Source: a bacterium HR30 | Lineage (GTDB): Bacteria > Desulfobacterota > Binatia > HRBIN30 | Assembly: GCA_002898795.1 (NCBI GenBank) | Contig: BEIG01000027.1 | Coordinates: 1-33,816, forward strand | DNA length: 33,816 bases | Direction of reading: 5' to 3' | Shown: piece by piece, positions 1-8,009 of the stretch | Position numbering within the stretch: position 1 is the first letter of the stretch | Layout of the letters: each line of letters begins with the position of its first letter | Made by a program: the position numbers and the translations under genes | The notes under the pieces: generated by a model | Databases searched by the model: none | Seen by the model: the letters and a program-made list of their open reading frames with translations, nothing else | Told to the model about the DNA's origin: nothing

Positions 1-1
1 T

Positions 2-589
2 TTGGAGGACCAACGCCGAGTCGATTTCGGCAAAGAAGTAATTCCTTTCGCGATTCACCATTACTACGTGCGGGCGTTTTTTTTCTCCGGCTACTGGGAA
101 GATATTGGAACGATTCGGACCTTTTACGCAGCGAACTTGGAACTTGCTTCGGATCGCCCGCCGATCAACCTGTTCGACGAAGAACGACCCATTTACACAC
201 GCCCCCGGTTTCTGCCCGGATCTCGCGTCGCCGGTTGCGACGTGCGCCAAAGCATTATTTGTGAGGGAAGTTGCCTCGAAGCTGCTGCGATTGACGGTTG
301 CGTGATCGGGATTCGCAGCATCGTTCGGCGCGGAGCCCAACTGCGCCGCGTGGTCATGATGGGAGCCGACTACTACGAGGATGGCTTAGCGGGCCAAGTG
401 CCGCTTGGGGTCGGAGAAAATTGTCTGATCGAGAACGCAATCATCGATAAAAACGCGCGCATTGGCGCAGGGAGCCGAATTGTGAACGCAGCGCAGGTCA
501 AACATTTTGACGGCCCGAACTTTTTCATCCGTGACGGTATTGTCATCGTGCCCAAAAACGCCATCGTTCCACCGGGGTCCGTCATTTAA
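2..589 (+). CDS. glgC: Glucose-1-phosphate adenylyltransferase, C-terminal part (5' end outside window)
   Basis: The frame is open from the window edge, so the start and the catalytic nucleotidyltransferase half are missing; 195 residues remain of a protein usually 400-430 long. Near residue 30 the sequence reads G-Y-W-E-D-I-G-T-I, the typical end of the catalytic domain. It is followed by a left-handed beta-helix with S-I-I, I-G-I-R-S and V-M-M-G-A-D-Y-Y-E signatures, and a C-terminus of the type I-R-D-G-I-V-I-V-P-K-N-A, as in ADP-glucose pyrophosphorylases close to the cyanobacterial/plant type. The enzyme makes ADP-glucose from glucose-1-phosphate and ATP, the committed step of glycogen synthesis, and is normally allosterically regulated through this C-terminal half. 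The TAA stop is at 587-589. The assignment is firm; regulatory ligands cannot be judged from the fragment. Confidence 0.95.
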   Translation: MEDQRRVDFGKEVIPFAIHHYYVRAFFFSGYWEDIGTIRTFYAANLELASDRPPINLFDEERPIYTRPRFLPGSRVAGCDVRQSIICEGSCLEAAAIDGCVIGIRSIVRRGAQLRRVVMMGADYYEDGLAGQVPLGVGENCLIENAIIDKNARIGAGSRIVNAAQVKHFDGPNFFIRDGIVIVPKNAIVPPGSVI

Positions 590-665
590 CCTGAAGCTGA
601 CGGAGCCCGGCACCCCGCCTTGCGTCTACGACGCTAATGCGCGCATACACGGAAGTCTTCCGTCG

Positions 666-1196
666 ATGGATCAACCCAAGAGACAAATATATCGAGGGAA
701 AGTCGTCAACCTCTGGCTAGAGGAAGTACAGTTACCAAACGGCAGTCATGTGAGTCTGGAGATCGTCCGTCACCCCGGGGCAGCTGCGGTCGTGCCGTTT
801 CACAGCGACGGGGAGGTGACGCTCATCCGCCAGTATCGGCACGCTGCTGGGGGCTTCATCTGGGAGGTCCCAGCCGGCAAGTTGGACGGCGAGGATCCCG
901 CCGTTTGTGCCCTACGTGAACTCAAGGAGGAGGCGGGCCTCGCTGCAGCACGGCTGACGTATTTAGGATGGATTTTCACCACCCCGGGCTTTACCGATGA
1001 AAAAATTCACTTGTATCTTGCTGAAGAGCTGTCTCCGGCGCCGCAGCGCCTCGAGCACGACGAGGTCATTAGCTGTGAACGTGTGAGCCTCGAGGAGGCT
1101 GTGGCGATGGTGATCCGCGGAGAGATCGTCGATGCGAAGTCTGCTATTGCCTTGTTCCTGGCGGCCCAGCACATTCAGCGCCGGAGTGAACCTTGA
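666..1196 (+). CDS. Nudix hydrolase, ADP-ribose pyrophosphatase type
   Basis: 176-residue cytosolic hydrolase of the ADP-ribose diphosphatase (NudF/NUDT5-like) group, which splits ADP-ribose or related nucleotide sugars into AMP and a sugar phosphate. The Nudix box spans residues 71-92 with G71, E76, R84-E85, E88-E89 and G91. The spacing between G71 and E76 is four residues, not the consensus five. The preceding W-E-V-P-A-G segment and the upstream R-Q-Y-R-H motif are typical of ADP-ribose hydrolases. The ATG at 666 is chosen because the longer frame upstream reads through glgC and looks random; GGAAG at 651-655 is a weak ribosome site. It lies 76 nt after glgC on the same strand, so it may be cotranscribed with glycogen synthesis and act on ADP-sugars, but that substrate link is inference. 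Confidence 0.9.
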   Translation: MDQPKRQIYRGKVVNLWLEEVQLPNGSHVSLEIVRHPGAAAVVPFHSDGEVTLIRQYRHAAGGFIWEVPAGKLDGEDPAVCALRELKEEAGLAAARLTYLGWIFTTPGFTDEKIHLYLAEELSPAPQRLEHDEVISCERVSLEEAVAMVIRGEIVDAKSAIALFLAAQHIQRRSEP

Positions 1197-1244
1197 TAAG
1201 AGAGATCAGGAAGGGCGACACCTCCGTTCTGGTCTGACCACACA

Positions 1245-2759
1245 ATGGACACCGCTGCCAGGTATCGCTTACTCGTCACGAAACTTCGGGAGTTTGCCCG
1301 TCTAGAAGAAGCACTCAAGCTTTTAGAGTGGGATCAGGCCACCCACATGCCTCCCGGTGCGCAGCACGACCGCGCCGAACAAATGAGCGTGGTTACAGGA
1401 ATGTTGCACAGCCTTCGTACGAACCCGAGTTTCTTAGATCTCCTCGATGAGCTTGCGGCGCGGATCAAAGAGCTGGATCCGCCCGCTGCCGTGGATGTGC
1501 GGGAAACAAAATGGCGAGCGGACCGCTTACGAAGGGTGCCAGCCGAGTTGCAGGCGGCGCGGGCCCGGACACAAGCGCTTGCACGGGCCGCGTGGCTGGA
1601 GGCACGGGAGCAAAACAACTTCGAAACACTACGGCCGCACCTGTATGAGGTCGTACGTCTGGAGCAAGAATACGCGCATAGGCTGACAGATGATGGCAAC
1701 CCGTACCAGGCGCTGTTGGAAGACTACGAGCCCGGTATTCCGCTGACCGTCATCGACCAGCTTTTCCAAGAACTCCGTAAGCCGCTGATTCAGCTCGCCC
1801 AAAGCCTAAAGGAACTGTCCCGAAGGCGACGGAAACACCAATCGGTGCTTCGCGGCCACTTTCCTACGAATGCCCAGAGGAGTTTTTGCCGCTTTGTGGC
1901 AGAACGGCTCGGTTTTGACTTCCACCATGGGCGAATCGATGAATCGGCGCATCCGTTCTCCATTTCCATTGGCCGCGACCACCGGGTCACCACGCGCTAC
2001 GAACAAACCGATTTACGGGTTGGGCTTTACTCTACCTTGCACGAGCTTGGCCATGCGCTTTACGAGCAAGGGCTGGATCCAGAAGCTCACGGGCTGCCGC
2101 GTGGAACCGCTTGTTCTTTGGGGGTTCACGAGTCGCAGTCGCGCCTGTGGGAAAATTTCATTGGCCGATCCGAGGGATTTTGGCGCTTTTTGCTCCCCCA
2201 CGCTGGTCGCCTTTTGCCTAGCCTTAAAGGCGCGCCTCTCGAAGCTGTACTCGTCGACGTGAACGAAGCAGCGCCTAGTCCTATTCGCACCGAGGCTGAC
2301 GAACTGACCTACAACCTCCATATTCTCCTTCGTTACGACCTCGAGCGGAAGCTTATAAGCCAGGAACTCAGAGTGGAAGAACTTCCGGAAGCGTGGCGTG
2401 TGGGGATGGAACAACTCTTGGGCATTACGCCAGCCTCCGACCGTGAGGGTGTACTCCAGGATATTCACTGGCCTAGCGGAGCATTCGGCTACTTTCCCAC
2501 ATACACACTGGGAAATGTTTTCGCTGCGCAGATCATGGAAGCTGCTGAACGGCAAATCGGCCCATTGTCACCTCAGATCGAGCGGGGTTCGTTCCGAGCT
2601 CTGCGAGAATGGCTGACGACCCAAATCCACCGCCGCGGGCAAGAGGAAAGATCCATCGAGTTAATCCGGCAAGTGACAGGAGAGAAGCCGTCGTCCCGCG
2701 CCTTGCTGGATCACCTGCACCACCGGTTTCGATGGTGGGTCGACCACGGGGGCTTCTAA
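1245..2759 (+). CDS. Carboxypeptidase Taq (peptidase family M32)
   Basis: 504-residue cytoplasmic metallocarboxypeptidase that removes C-terminal residues from peptides; full length for family M32 (about 490-510). The zinc site H-E-L-G-H is at residues 266-270. The downstream H-E-S-Q-S motif at 295-299 supplies the third ligand (E296) and is characteristic of this family, as is the following R-L-W-E-N. The N-terminus has the usual M32 helical pattern with L-L-E-W-D-Q near residue 27. No signal peptide is visible. The ATG at 1245 is the natural start; a purine-rich stretch near 1208-1215 is too far upstream for a convincing ribosome site, so the start is chosen by family alignment. It follows the Nudix gene by 48 nt and may share its transcript. 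Known members are broad-specificity enzymes of peptide recycling. Confidence 0.95.
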   Translation: MDTAARYRLLVTKLREFARLEEALKLLEWDQATHMPPGAQHDRAEQMSVVTGMLHSLRTNPSFLDLLDELAARIKELDPPAAVDVRETKWRADRLRRVPAELQAARARTQALARAAWLEAREQNNFETLRPHLYEVVRLEQEYAHRLTDDGNPYQALLEDYEPGIPLTVIDQLFQELRKPLIQLAQSLKELSRRRRKHQSVLRGHFPTNAQRSFCRFVAERLGFDFHHGRIDESAHPFSISIGRDHRVTTRYEQTDLRVGLYSTLHELGHALYEQGLDPEAHGLPRGTACSLGVHESQSRLWENFIGRSEGFWRFLLPHAGRLLPSLKGAPLEAVLVDVNEAAPSPIRTEADELTYNLHILLRYDLERKLISQELRVEELPEAWRVGMEQLLGITPASDREGVLQDIHWPSGAFGYFPTYTLGNVFAAQIMEAAERQIGPLSPQIERGSFRALREWLTTQIHRRGQEERSIELIRQVTGEKPSSRALLDHLHHRFRWWVDHGGF

Positions 2760-2859
2760 CTGTCCAGAAACGTCTATCTGAAAAAGCTTTCCCAAACAGT
2801 GCGTTCAGGGTATCCTCTGAGTCAGTTAAACGGGTCGTGTTACCTGCTTGAGGTACGTC

Positions 2860-4227
2860 ATGGTCGTAGACTCGGGAGGGAAGGTGAATAGACCAACTAC
2901 CTCATGGGTCCTCTGCCTCGAAAGAATTCACAATCGAGCTTACCACATGCTCCTTGCCCGCATCGTGGAGGGGCTGGTTGTGTGGGGCATACTCGAGGGA
3001 TTTTATGCCGCCGCAATTCGGCCGTTGTGGGCAAGTCGGCTCCTCCTTGTCTTGTATCTGTTGGTCAACTGTGCCCTCGTTCTCCCACAGCGCCGCCGGG
3101 CTGTGACGCCGATGTTGGTCTGGCTCGACATCATTGCCAACCTAGCTCCGATGGCCGCGGCCACCCACTGGTCTGGTGGACTCGACAGCCCCATCCTACC
3201 CATCTTCGTGATCAAGATCGGGAACTATGGTCTCATCTACAGCGTTGCCACCGGCGTGCGCGCGGCGTTCGCAACGGTTTTCTTGCTCTCCGGGTTTCAA
3301 CTCACCGGGCACCTTGGCATCGGCCCCAGCGCAGAACTTCGACTGGTCCCAGAAAGTACTCGGCAGCGTCTCACCCTCGGCTTCGGCACCTTTCTCTTCG
3401 TGGTCGGCAGTTACGGCGCGGTACGCTTCTTCCGTGAAATTGGGGATCGGGAGAGGCGACTCACGCAAGCACTGGAAGAACAGCGCCGCCTGTCTGCGCA
3501 GTTACTGGAGGATCGCGAACGATTGCGACAACTCTCGCAGCGTTTGGTCGATGTGAGCGAGGCGACCATGCAAGCCGTGTCGCGAGAGCTCCACGACGAC
3601 TTCGGGCAGGCAATCACGGCGGCACGGTTGGATCTCAGTCGAATTGAGCGGGCCTTACCTCAGTACCCTGAGTTGCAACGGCAACTCGGGGAGGTGCGGC
3701 ACCAGTTGGGCGGGATTCTAGAAAACGTTCGCAATTTGTCGCACATGCTACGCCCGGCTGTGCTGGATGATTTAGGACTGATAGCCGCACTCGAGTCCTA
3801 CGCCGTGCGCTTTTCCGAGAGGACCGGCATCCACGTCGAGGTTCAGCTTCCCACTGTAGAACCACAGCTTGCAAGCGAGGTGCAGCTTGCTTTGTACCGT
3901 ACGCTTCAGGAAGCACTCACCAATGTCGCGCGCCATGCCAGGGCGCGGAGTGTCCTGGTCGTGCTCGAACACGAGCACGACCGTGTTCGGCTACGAATCC
4001 GTGACGACGGCCAAGGGTTCAACCTCGAGCAGGGAGGTGCTGGGCAAAAGAGCACCGGGTTCGGTATTACGGGGATGAGGGAACGAGCGGAGTTGTATGG
4101 AGGACGTTTTTTTCTGACCTCGAGCGTAGGACGCGGCACGGAGATTTCGGTCGAACTACCGGTTTCGTGCCCAAGGGAGGGAGCTCGTGGAAACGGGGTC
4201 GAGACAAATTACCGTGCTGTTGGTTGA
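2860..4227 (+). CDS. Membrane sensor histidine kinase (HisKA_3 / NarX-DegS type)
   Basis: 455-residue kinase. The N-terminal half (about 20-190) has five or six hydrophobic membrane segments with no obvious extracellular domain, so it probably senses through the membrane. A coiled coil rich in E/Q/R (about 195-235) follows. The dimerisation/phosphoacceptor motif is R-E-L-H-D-D-F-G-Q with H245, the HisKA_3 signature. The ATPase domain has an N-box (N355), a D-D-G-Q-G-F box and G-F-G-I-T-G-M-R-E-R near the end. ATG 2860 is used. A TTG at 2848 or a GTG at 2884 directly behind GGGAGGG (2874-2880) are real alternatives. The last 41 nt overlap the response-regulator gene at 4187, so the two form a cotranscribed two-component system. 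The stimulus is unknown. Confidence 0.93.
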   Translation: MVVDSGGKVNRPTTSWVLCLERIHNRAYHMLLARIVEGLVVWGILEGFYAAAIRPLWASRLLLVLYLLVNCALVLPQRRRAVTPMLVWLDIIANLAPMAAATHWSGGLDSPILPIFVIKIGNYGLIYSVATGVRAAFATVFLLSGFQLTGHLGIGPSAELRLVPESTRQRLTLGFGTFLFVVGSYGAVRFFREIGDRERRLTQALEEQRRLSAQLLEDRERLRQLSQRLVDVSEATMQAVSRELHDDFGQAITAARLDLSRIERALPQYPELQRQLGEVRHQLGGILENVRNLSHMLRPAVLDDLGLIAALESYAVRFSERTGIHVEVQLPTVEPQLASEVQLALYRTLQEALTNVARHARARSVLVVLEHEHDRVRLRIRDDGQGFNLEQGGAGQKSTGFGITGMRERAELYGGRFFLTSSVGRGTEISVELPVSCPREGARGNGVETNYRAVG

Positions 4228-4849
4228 AGACCACACCGTGGTACGAAAGGGGATCCGCCGCTTACTGGAGGATGATCCCCGACTCCGTGTGGTTGGAGAG
4301 GCAAGCAACGGCCGCGATGCTCTGGCTTTGGCTCAGCGGCTACAACCGGACGTGGCTGTGGTGGACGTCGGCTTACCAGGGCTCAACGGGATCGACTTCA
4401 CTCGCCAGCTCCGCACCGCGTCGGAGCATACAGCCGTGGTCATTCTCTCCATGCACGGAGACCAAGCGTACGTCCGCCGCGCTCTACAAGCTGGAGCCAA
4501 GGGCTATTTGGTGAAAGACTCGGAAGACCAGGACCTGATCAAAGCCATCCTAGCTGTTGCGGCCGGCAGCTCTTACTTTGACCCGACGGTGTCGAGGGTC
4601 GTCCTAGATAGTTTTCTCGGCGCAGCCACCGCGCCTGAAAGCGAGGATGAACTCGCACGCCTAACAGACCGCGAGCGCGAGGTTTTACAACTGGTGGCAG
4701 AGGGTAAGAGCAGTAAAGAAATAGCCCAAATCCTCGGGCTGAGTGTGAGCACGGTCGAAAGCCATCGCAAGCACATTATGGAAAAGCTCGATCTACACAA
4801 CACCGCGGCCATTGTCCGCTTCGCTGTTCGAAAGGGAATCGTGCACTAG
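4187..4849 (+). CDS. Response regulator, NarL/FixJ family
   Basis: 220-residue DNA-binding response regulator. The receiver domain (about 8-125) has acidic E14-D15, phosphoacceptor D60 and the conserved K110. The C-terminal LuxR/GerE helix-turn-helix (about 152-215) has the classic L-T-x-R-E-R-E-V-L-Q-L-V start and S-T-V-E-S-H-R-K-H-I-M recognition region. The start is the GTG at 4187, backed by AGGGAGG at 4174-4180, six bases upstream; it lies inside the end of the kinase gene. Phosphotransfer from the kinase at 2860-4227 is expected from the overlap and from matching families (HisKA_3 kinases pair with NarL regulators). Target promoters are not evident in the window. Confidence 0.95.
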   Translation: METGSRQITVLLVEDHTVVRKGIRRLLEDDPRLRVVGEASNGRDALALAQRLQPDVAVVDVGLPGLNGIDFTRQLRTASEHTAVVILSMHGDQAYVRRALQAGAKGYLVKDSEDQDLIKAILAVAAGSSYFDPTVSRVVLDSFLGAATAPESEDELARLTDREREVLQLVAEGKSSKEIAQILGLSVSTVESHRKHIMEKLDLHNTAAIVRFAVRKGIVH

Positions 4850-4989
4850 GCAAAAAGGCACGCCCGAGTTTGAAAAGCCGCCGGTCATGGATTCCATCGC
4901 AGGTGGCGACTTTGAGCTTGCAAATCACCGAGCAACAATTTGTCTTGCTTCGTGCCAACGACACGCACAAAAATGGGTCGATTCCGTCA

Positions 4990-5562
4990 ATGGACATGAG
5001 TCAAAAGGCGCTCACGCGCATCCGTGTACTCCTAGCCGACGACCATGTGCTTGTACGGGGGCGGGTCCGAGGTTTGTTGGAATCAACCCAGCTCTTCCAG
5101 GTCGTTGCTGAGGTTTCGGACGGACCAACTGCCGTTGCTGAGACTCAACGGCTTTGCCCAGACCTTGTGATTCTTGATTTTGCACTGCCCTGCTTGGACG
5201 GGTTCAAGACTGCGTTTGCGGTCCGGACCGGTTGTCCGAAGGCACGCATTGTCATGCTCTCAATGTACGATGAGCCTGGCTACGCTCAGCGTGCCCTACT
5301 GTCCGGTGCGGGCGCGTTTCTCCCCAAATGCTCCCTCGACCTTACGTTGGTACCAACCATTCTCCGTCTGTTCGAAGAACATGAGCCGTTTCCGTCCACC
5401 CCACCCCCTCGCCCGAGCTTCCACAGCGTGGAGAGCAACCCACTTGGGCCGTTGGTTCCCGTGCTTTCAGGAACGCCGCGTCGGCGAGCTTCGGCGGCGC
5501 TTGCTCGGTTTGGGAAGGCCTGGCGAAACTGGCGCCTTTTGACCCGGTCACCAAAGAGTTAA
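4990..5562 (+). CDS. Orphan receiver-domain protein with Pro-rich basic tail
   Basis: 190-residue protein. Residues 10-130 are a response-regulator receiver with D17-D18, phosphoacceptor D63, switch Ser S91 and K113 all present, so phosphorylation should be possible. The helix-turn-helix expected in NarL-like proteins is absent. Instead there is a Pro-rich stretch (about 137-150) and a basic C-terminal tail rich in Arg, Ala and Trp, ending at an in-frame stop; the other frames here do not encode a helix-turn-helix, so a simple frameshift is not the explanation. The ATG at 4990 is preferred (another at 4996; a TTG at 4870 would extend the N-terminus). It lies 140 nt after the NarL regulator and may compete for phosphate from the same kinase or act through its tail. 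This role is inference. Confidence 0.8.
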   Translation: MDMSQKALTRIRVLLADDHVLVRGRVRGLLESTQLFQVVAEVSDGPTAVAETQRLCPDLVILDFALPCLDGFKTAFAVRTGCPKARIVMLSMYDEPGYAQRALLSGAGAFLPKCSLDLTLVPTILRLFEEHEPFPSTPPPRPSFHSVESNPLGPLVPVLSGTPRRRASAALARFGKAWRNWRLLTRSPKS

Positions 5563-5653
5563 CACATCACCAATCTCGGCGGTCGAAATCCCCAGTTTCC
5601 AGAATTCCCTTTTTGCAATCCCTGCCTCACATTAGTGTCACTCGGAGGGAGGG

Positions 5654-6124
5654 ATGTCACGCCGAAGGGGGATTGGGTTAGACTTCGTCGACGCGCTGCC
5701 GACGGACGGAGAGCGTCGGTTAATGCTTGCCGTGTTGATCGATGCAGTTCGGCTCACGCGCTCGCTGCAGGCTGAGGAGGCTCGAGTAGGGGAACTCCCC
5801 ATGCTGAAGCGGCGGCTACTGGCCCGCGAATACCAGTGGTTCGCATCGAAGGATCGGGAACGGCCTTTCGCGTTTCAAGCCATCTGTGAAGCGCTTGGGT
5901 TGGATGCCGATTATGTGCGCCGATGCGTGTTTCGCGAGGCGAGCACAAACTCCTCCATGCCAGTTCGGCGGTACGCGGCGCGAGTCGAAGAAAGCTGGTT
6001 GCGGCAGCGCAAGTACGGTGGCAAGATTGTCTTGCTTCGGCGCCGCAGGCGTCGCTCAAGGCAGGTACGAGAGAAGGCACCAGTTGCTTCCGGGCAACCC
6101 ACTCGGCAAAGGGCAGCGGTGTGA
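5654..6124 (+). CDS. Conserved small protein of unknown function
   Basis: 156-residue soluble protein with no signal peptide or membrane segment. The start is well supported: ATG 5654 follows the purine-rich GGAGGGAGGG at 5644-5653. The central part (about 22-95) contains A-V-L-I-D-A-V, then E-Y-Q-W-F-A-S-K-D and P-F-A-F-Q-A-I-C-E-A-L-G-L-D-A-D-Y-V-R-R. From memory, small uncharacterised proteins of deltaproteobacteria share a similar pattern (W-x-x-S-x-D followed by F-S-F-x-x-I-C-x-x-L-G-L-D-P); no family name can be given with confidence. The C-terminus (about 115-156) is very rich in Arg and Lys, compatible with nucleic-acid binding, but this is only compositional. It is the last gene on + before a convergent hairpin, 91 nt after the receiver protein. 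Confidence 0.7.
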   Translation: MSRRRGIGLDFVDALPTDGERRLMLAVLIDAVRLTRSLQAEEARVGELPMLKRRLLAREYQWFASKDRERPFAFQAICEALGLDADYVRRCVFREASTNSSMPVRRYAARVEESWLRQRKYGGKIVLLRRRRRRSRQVREKAPVASGQPTRQRAAV

Positions 6125-6158
6125 AACGCGTTCTTTCTAAGGCGCGTTACCTTTGAAG

Positions 6159-6187
6159 GAAGGCCGAGTGCTGTTTGCCCGGCCTTT
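6159..6187. terminator. Hairpin between convergent genes, likely terminator
   Basis: AAGGCCG at 6160-6166 pairs perfectly with CGGCCTT at 6180-6186 around a 13-nt loop, extended by a G-T pair; TTTCGTT follows on +. It sits in the 81-nt gap between the + gene ending at 6124 and the minus gene ending at 6206, where a bidirectional terminator would be expected. The T-tract is short, so efficiency is uncertain. Confidence 0.45.
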
Positions 6188-6205
6188 CGTTCGAATTCGC
6201 GGGGC

Positions 6206-6919
6206 TCAGTGGCTCGACTGCCAACCCGGGGGTGGCTCCCACACGGTCACTGTTTGTGCATGGCGGTGAACCTGCAAGAAGCGCAGCTCTGGGATGGCTA
6301 AACACGTCAAAGCATTTCCGTACACCAAGCCGGTGTCGATACCAATTTTGTAAGGCCAGTGCAAAAAGGGTTGGCGCATGGGCGTGTGACCGAAGACCAC
6401 AGTACAGCCAAACGAATGGCGCGATTGAATCCATTCTTGTCGGATCCAAAGCAGATCCTCTTCGTCCTGGTCGGATAACGGGCGACGAGGGTCAAAGCCC
6501 GCGTGAACGAACAAGAACTCCCCCCAACGAAACGTCGTGGTAAGCCCGAGAAAAAATGCGCGGTGATCTGCCGGAATGGCCTGCCACAAGGCCTCTCCTG
6601 TAAGGCCGACTAAACCGTAGCTTCGTAAAGTACTTTCGCCCCCGTTGAACAAGAAGGCGTCTCCAAAGTGACCGTGCCGGCCGGCATAGTGGAGAAACAT
6701 GTCTTCGTGGTTGCCTTTGAGGAAGACACACCGGCAGCCGGAAGCCTGCAACGCCAGCAGCCGCTCGACGACCGCTTTGGAATCCGGACCGCGGTCGATG
6801 TAATCCCCGAGGCACACAACGATGTCGCTCGCACCTGGCCGGATGGTGCCGAGTAAAACGTCCAGCTCCTCGGGACAACCGTGGATGTCGCCAATAACGA
6901 AAATGCGGTCGGAGCTCAT
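6206..6919 (-). CDS. PPP-family metallophosphatase (Ser/Thr phosphatase or Ap4A hydrolase type)
   Basis: 237-residue cytosolic metallophosphoesterase. The metal-site motifs are all present: G-D-I-H-G (10-14), G-D-Y-I-D-R-G (38-44), G-N-H-E-D (69-73), then H-A-G-F-D-P and G-H-T-P further on. This order defines the bacterial PPP phosphatases, which use two metal ions to cleave phosphoprotein esters or dinucleoside polyphosphates; the sequence alone does not decide between them. ATG 6919 is used; a GTG at 6937 overlaps the stop of the upstream gene as GTGA, so translational coupling to meaB is possible and would add six residues. The gene is last in this minus-strand pair before the hairpin at 6159-6187. 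Confidence 0.88.
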   Translation of the reverse strand: MSSDRIFVIGDIHGCPEELDVLLGTIRPGASDIVVCLGDYIDRGPDSKAVVERLLALQASGCRCVFLKGNHEDMFLHYAGRHGHFGDAFLFNGGESTLRSYGLVGLTGEALWQAIPADHRAFFLGLTTTFRWGEFLFVHAGFDPRRPLSDQDEEDLLWIRQEWIQSRHSFGCTVVFGHTPMRQPFLHWPYKIGIDTGLVYGNALTCLAIPELRFLQVHRHAQTVTVWEPPPGWQSSH

Positions 6920-6933
6920 ACCTTTGGCCCTGG

Positions 6934-7896
6934 TCACGTGCGGAGCGCGTCGGCAATGACGTCGCTTTGCTCCACCACTTCGAGGGCCGCACGGTAGGGA
7001 TCGATCGTGCCCTGCCGCAAGCGATCAAAGACATCCGCAAACGCGCCTCTCTCAGCGGCCGCAGCAAGACGGCGCGCGATTTCTTCCTCGAGGGCGAGGA
7101 GAAACTCCTCCTGTCGAACCGCCGCATTTGAGCGGGCTCGTAGGCCAGCCTTCTCCCGCCACGCACGGTGTTCCATCACCTTTTCCAGTAGTGTTTCCAC
7201 CCCGTCACCAGTAATGGCACGTGTGAGCAGTACAGGCACGGCCCACCCTGCAGTCGGACGCAACTGCAACATGGCTTCCAGCTCGACTTTGATGCGATTT
7301 GCGCCCTCACGGTCCGCTTTGTTGACCACGAAAATATCCGCAATTTCCAGAAGGCCGGCCTTCATGGTCTGAATCGTATCGCCGGCCTCCGGAACGAGGA
7401 CAACCACGGTTGTGTCTGCCACACGCATCACGTCGAGCTCCGTTTGGCCGACTCCAACCGTCTCGACCAAGATGAAGTTTTTGCCGAAGGCATCGAGCAG
7501 TTCGACGATTTGCCGCGTCGTTCGCGACAGTCCGCCGTGGCTGCCGCGAGTACTCATGCTGCGGATGAAGACCGATTCGTCCAAATAATGCGCTTGCATC
7601 CTGATTCGATCGCCCAAAACCGCTCCACCGGAGAATGGGCTCGAAGGGTCGACCGCCACAATACCCACAGAGTAGCCACGCGCCCGTAAGGCTCCTGTGA
7701 ACCGGTCAACCAATGTGGACTTGCCCGCCCCGGGCGGACCAGTGAACCCAACCACATAGGCTTGCCCGCAATGCGCATGGATACGGCTGAGGATCGTGTT
7801 CGTAGCCGGGTGACCGTTTTCCACCAGCGTCATCAGTCGCGCCAAGGCACGACGGTCGCCTGCAAGCATCTGATCGACAAGTTTTTCCACGTTCAT
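6934..7896 (-). CDS. meaB: Methylmalonyl-CoA mutase-associated GTPase MeaB (ArgK/LAO family)
   Basis: 320-residue G3E-type P-loop GTPase. Walker A is G-P-P-G-A-G-K-S-T at 53-61. D-P-S-S-P-F-S-G-G and G-D-R-I-R-M follow in the switch region, then V-E-T-V-G-V-G-Q-T-E and the base-specificity motif N-K-A-D. These are hallmarks of MeaB/ArgK, which loads and protects adenosylcobalamin on methylmalonyl-CoA mutase or related acyl-CoA mutases. The start at 7896 matches the usual MeaB N-terminus (L-V-D-Q-M-L-A-G-D-R-R-A-L-A); a GTG at 7932 would add 12 atypical residues. No mutase subunit lies in the window, so the partner must be elsewhere. The downstream phosphatase gene starts at or just after its stop. 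Confidence 0.95.
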   Translation of the reverse strand: MNVEKLVDQMLAGDRRALARLMTLVENGHPATNTILSRIHAHCGQAYVVGFTGPPGAGKSTLVDRFTGALRARGYSVGIVAVDPSSPFSGGAVLGDRIRMQAHYLDESVFIRSMSTRGSHGGLSRTTRQIVELLDAFGKNFILVETVGVGQTELDVMRVADTTVVVLVPEAGDTIQTMKAGLLEIADIFVVNKADREGANRIKVELEAMLQLRPTAGWAVPVLLTRAITGDGVETLLEKVMEHRAWREKAGLRARSNAAVRQEEFLLALEEEIARRLAAAAERGAFADVFDRLRQGTIDPYRAALEVVEQSDVIADALRT

Positions 7897-8009
7897 CGCA
7901 CGTACTGCGCTCTGTAATCTAGTCTCCAGCACTCAGCAACGAATTGTTGGCGAAAGCGTTCCTGCCCGCCACTTGAAGCTGGCCACGAACCGCTGCTAGC
8001 GCAGGGCAC

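Noticed and set aside
2013..2555. 180-codon minus frame opposite the M32 carboxypeptidase
   Set aside because: It overlaps the HELGH-containing part of a complete enzyme; no ribosome site or family pattern.
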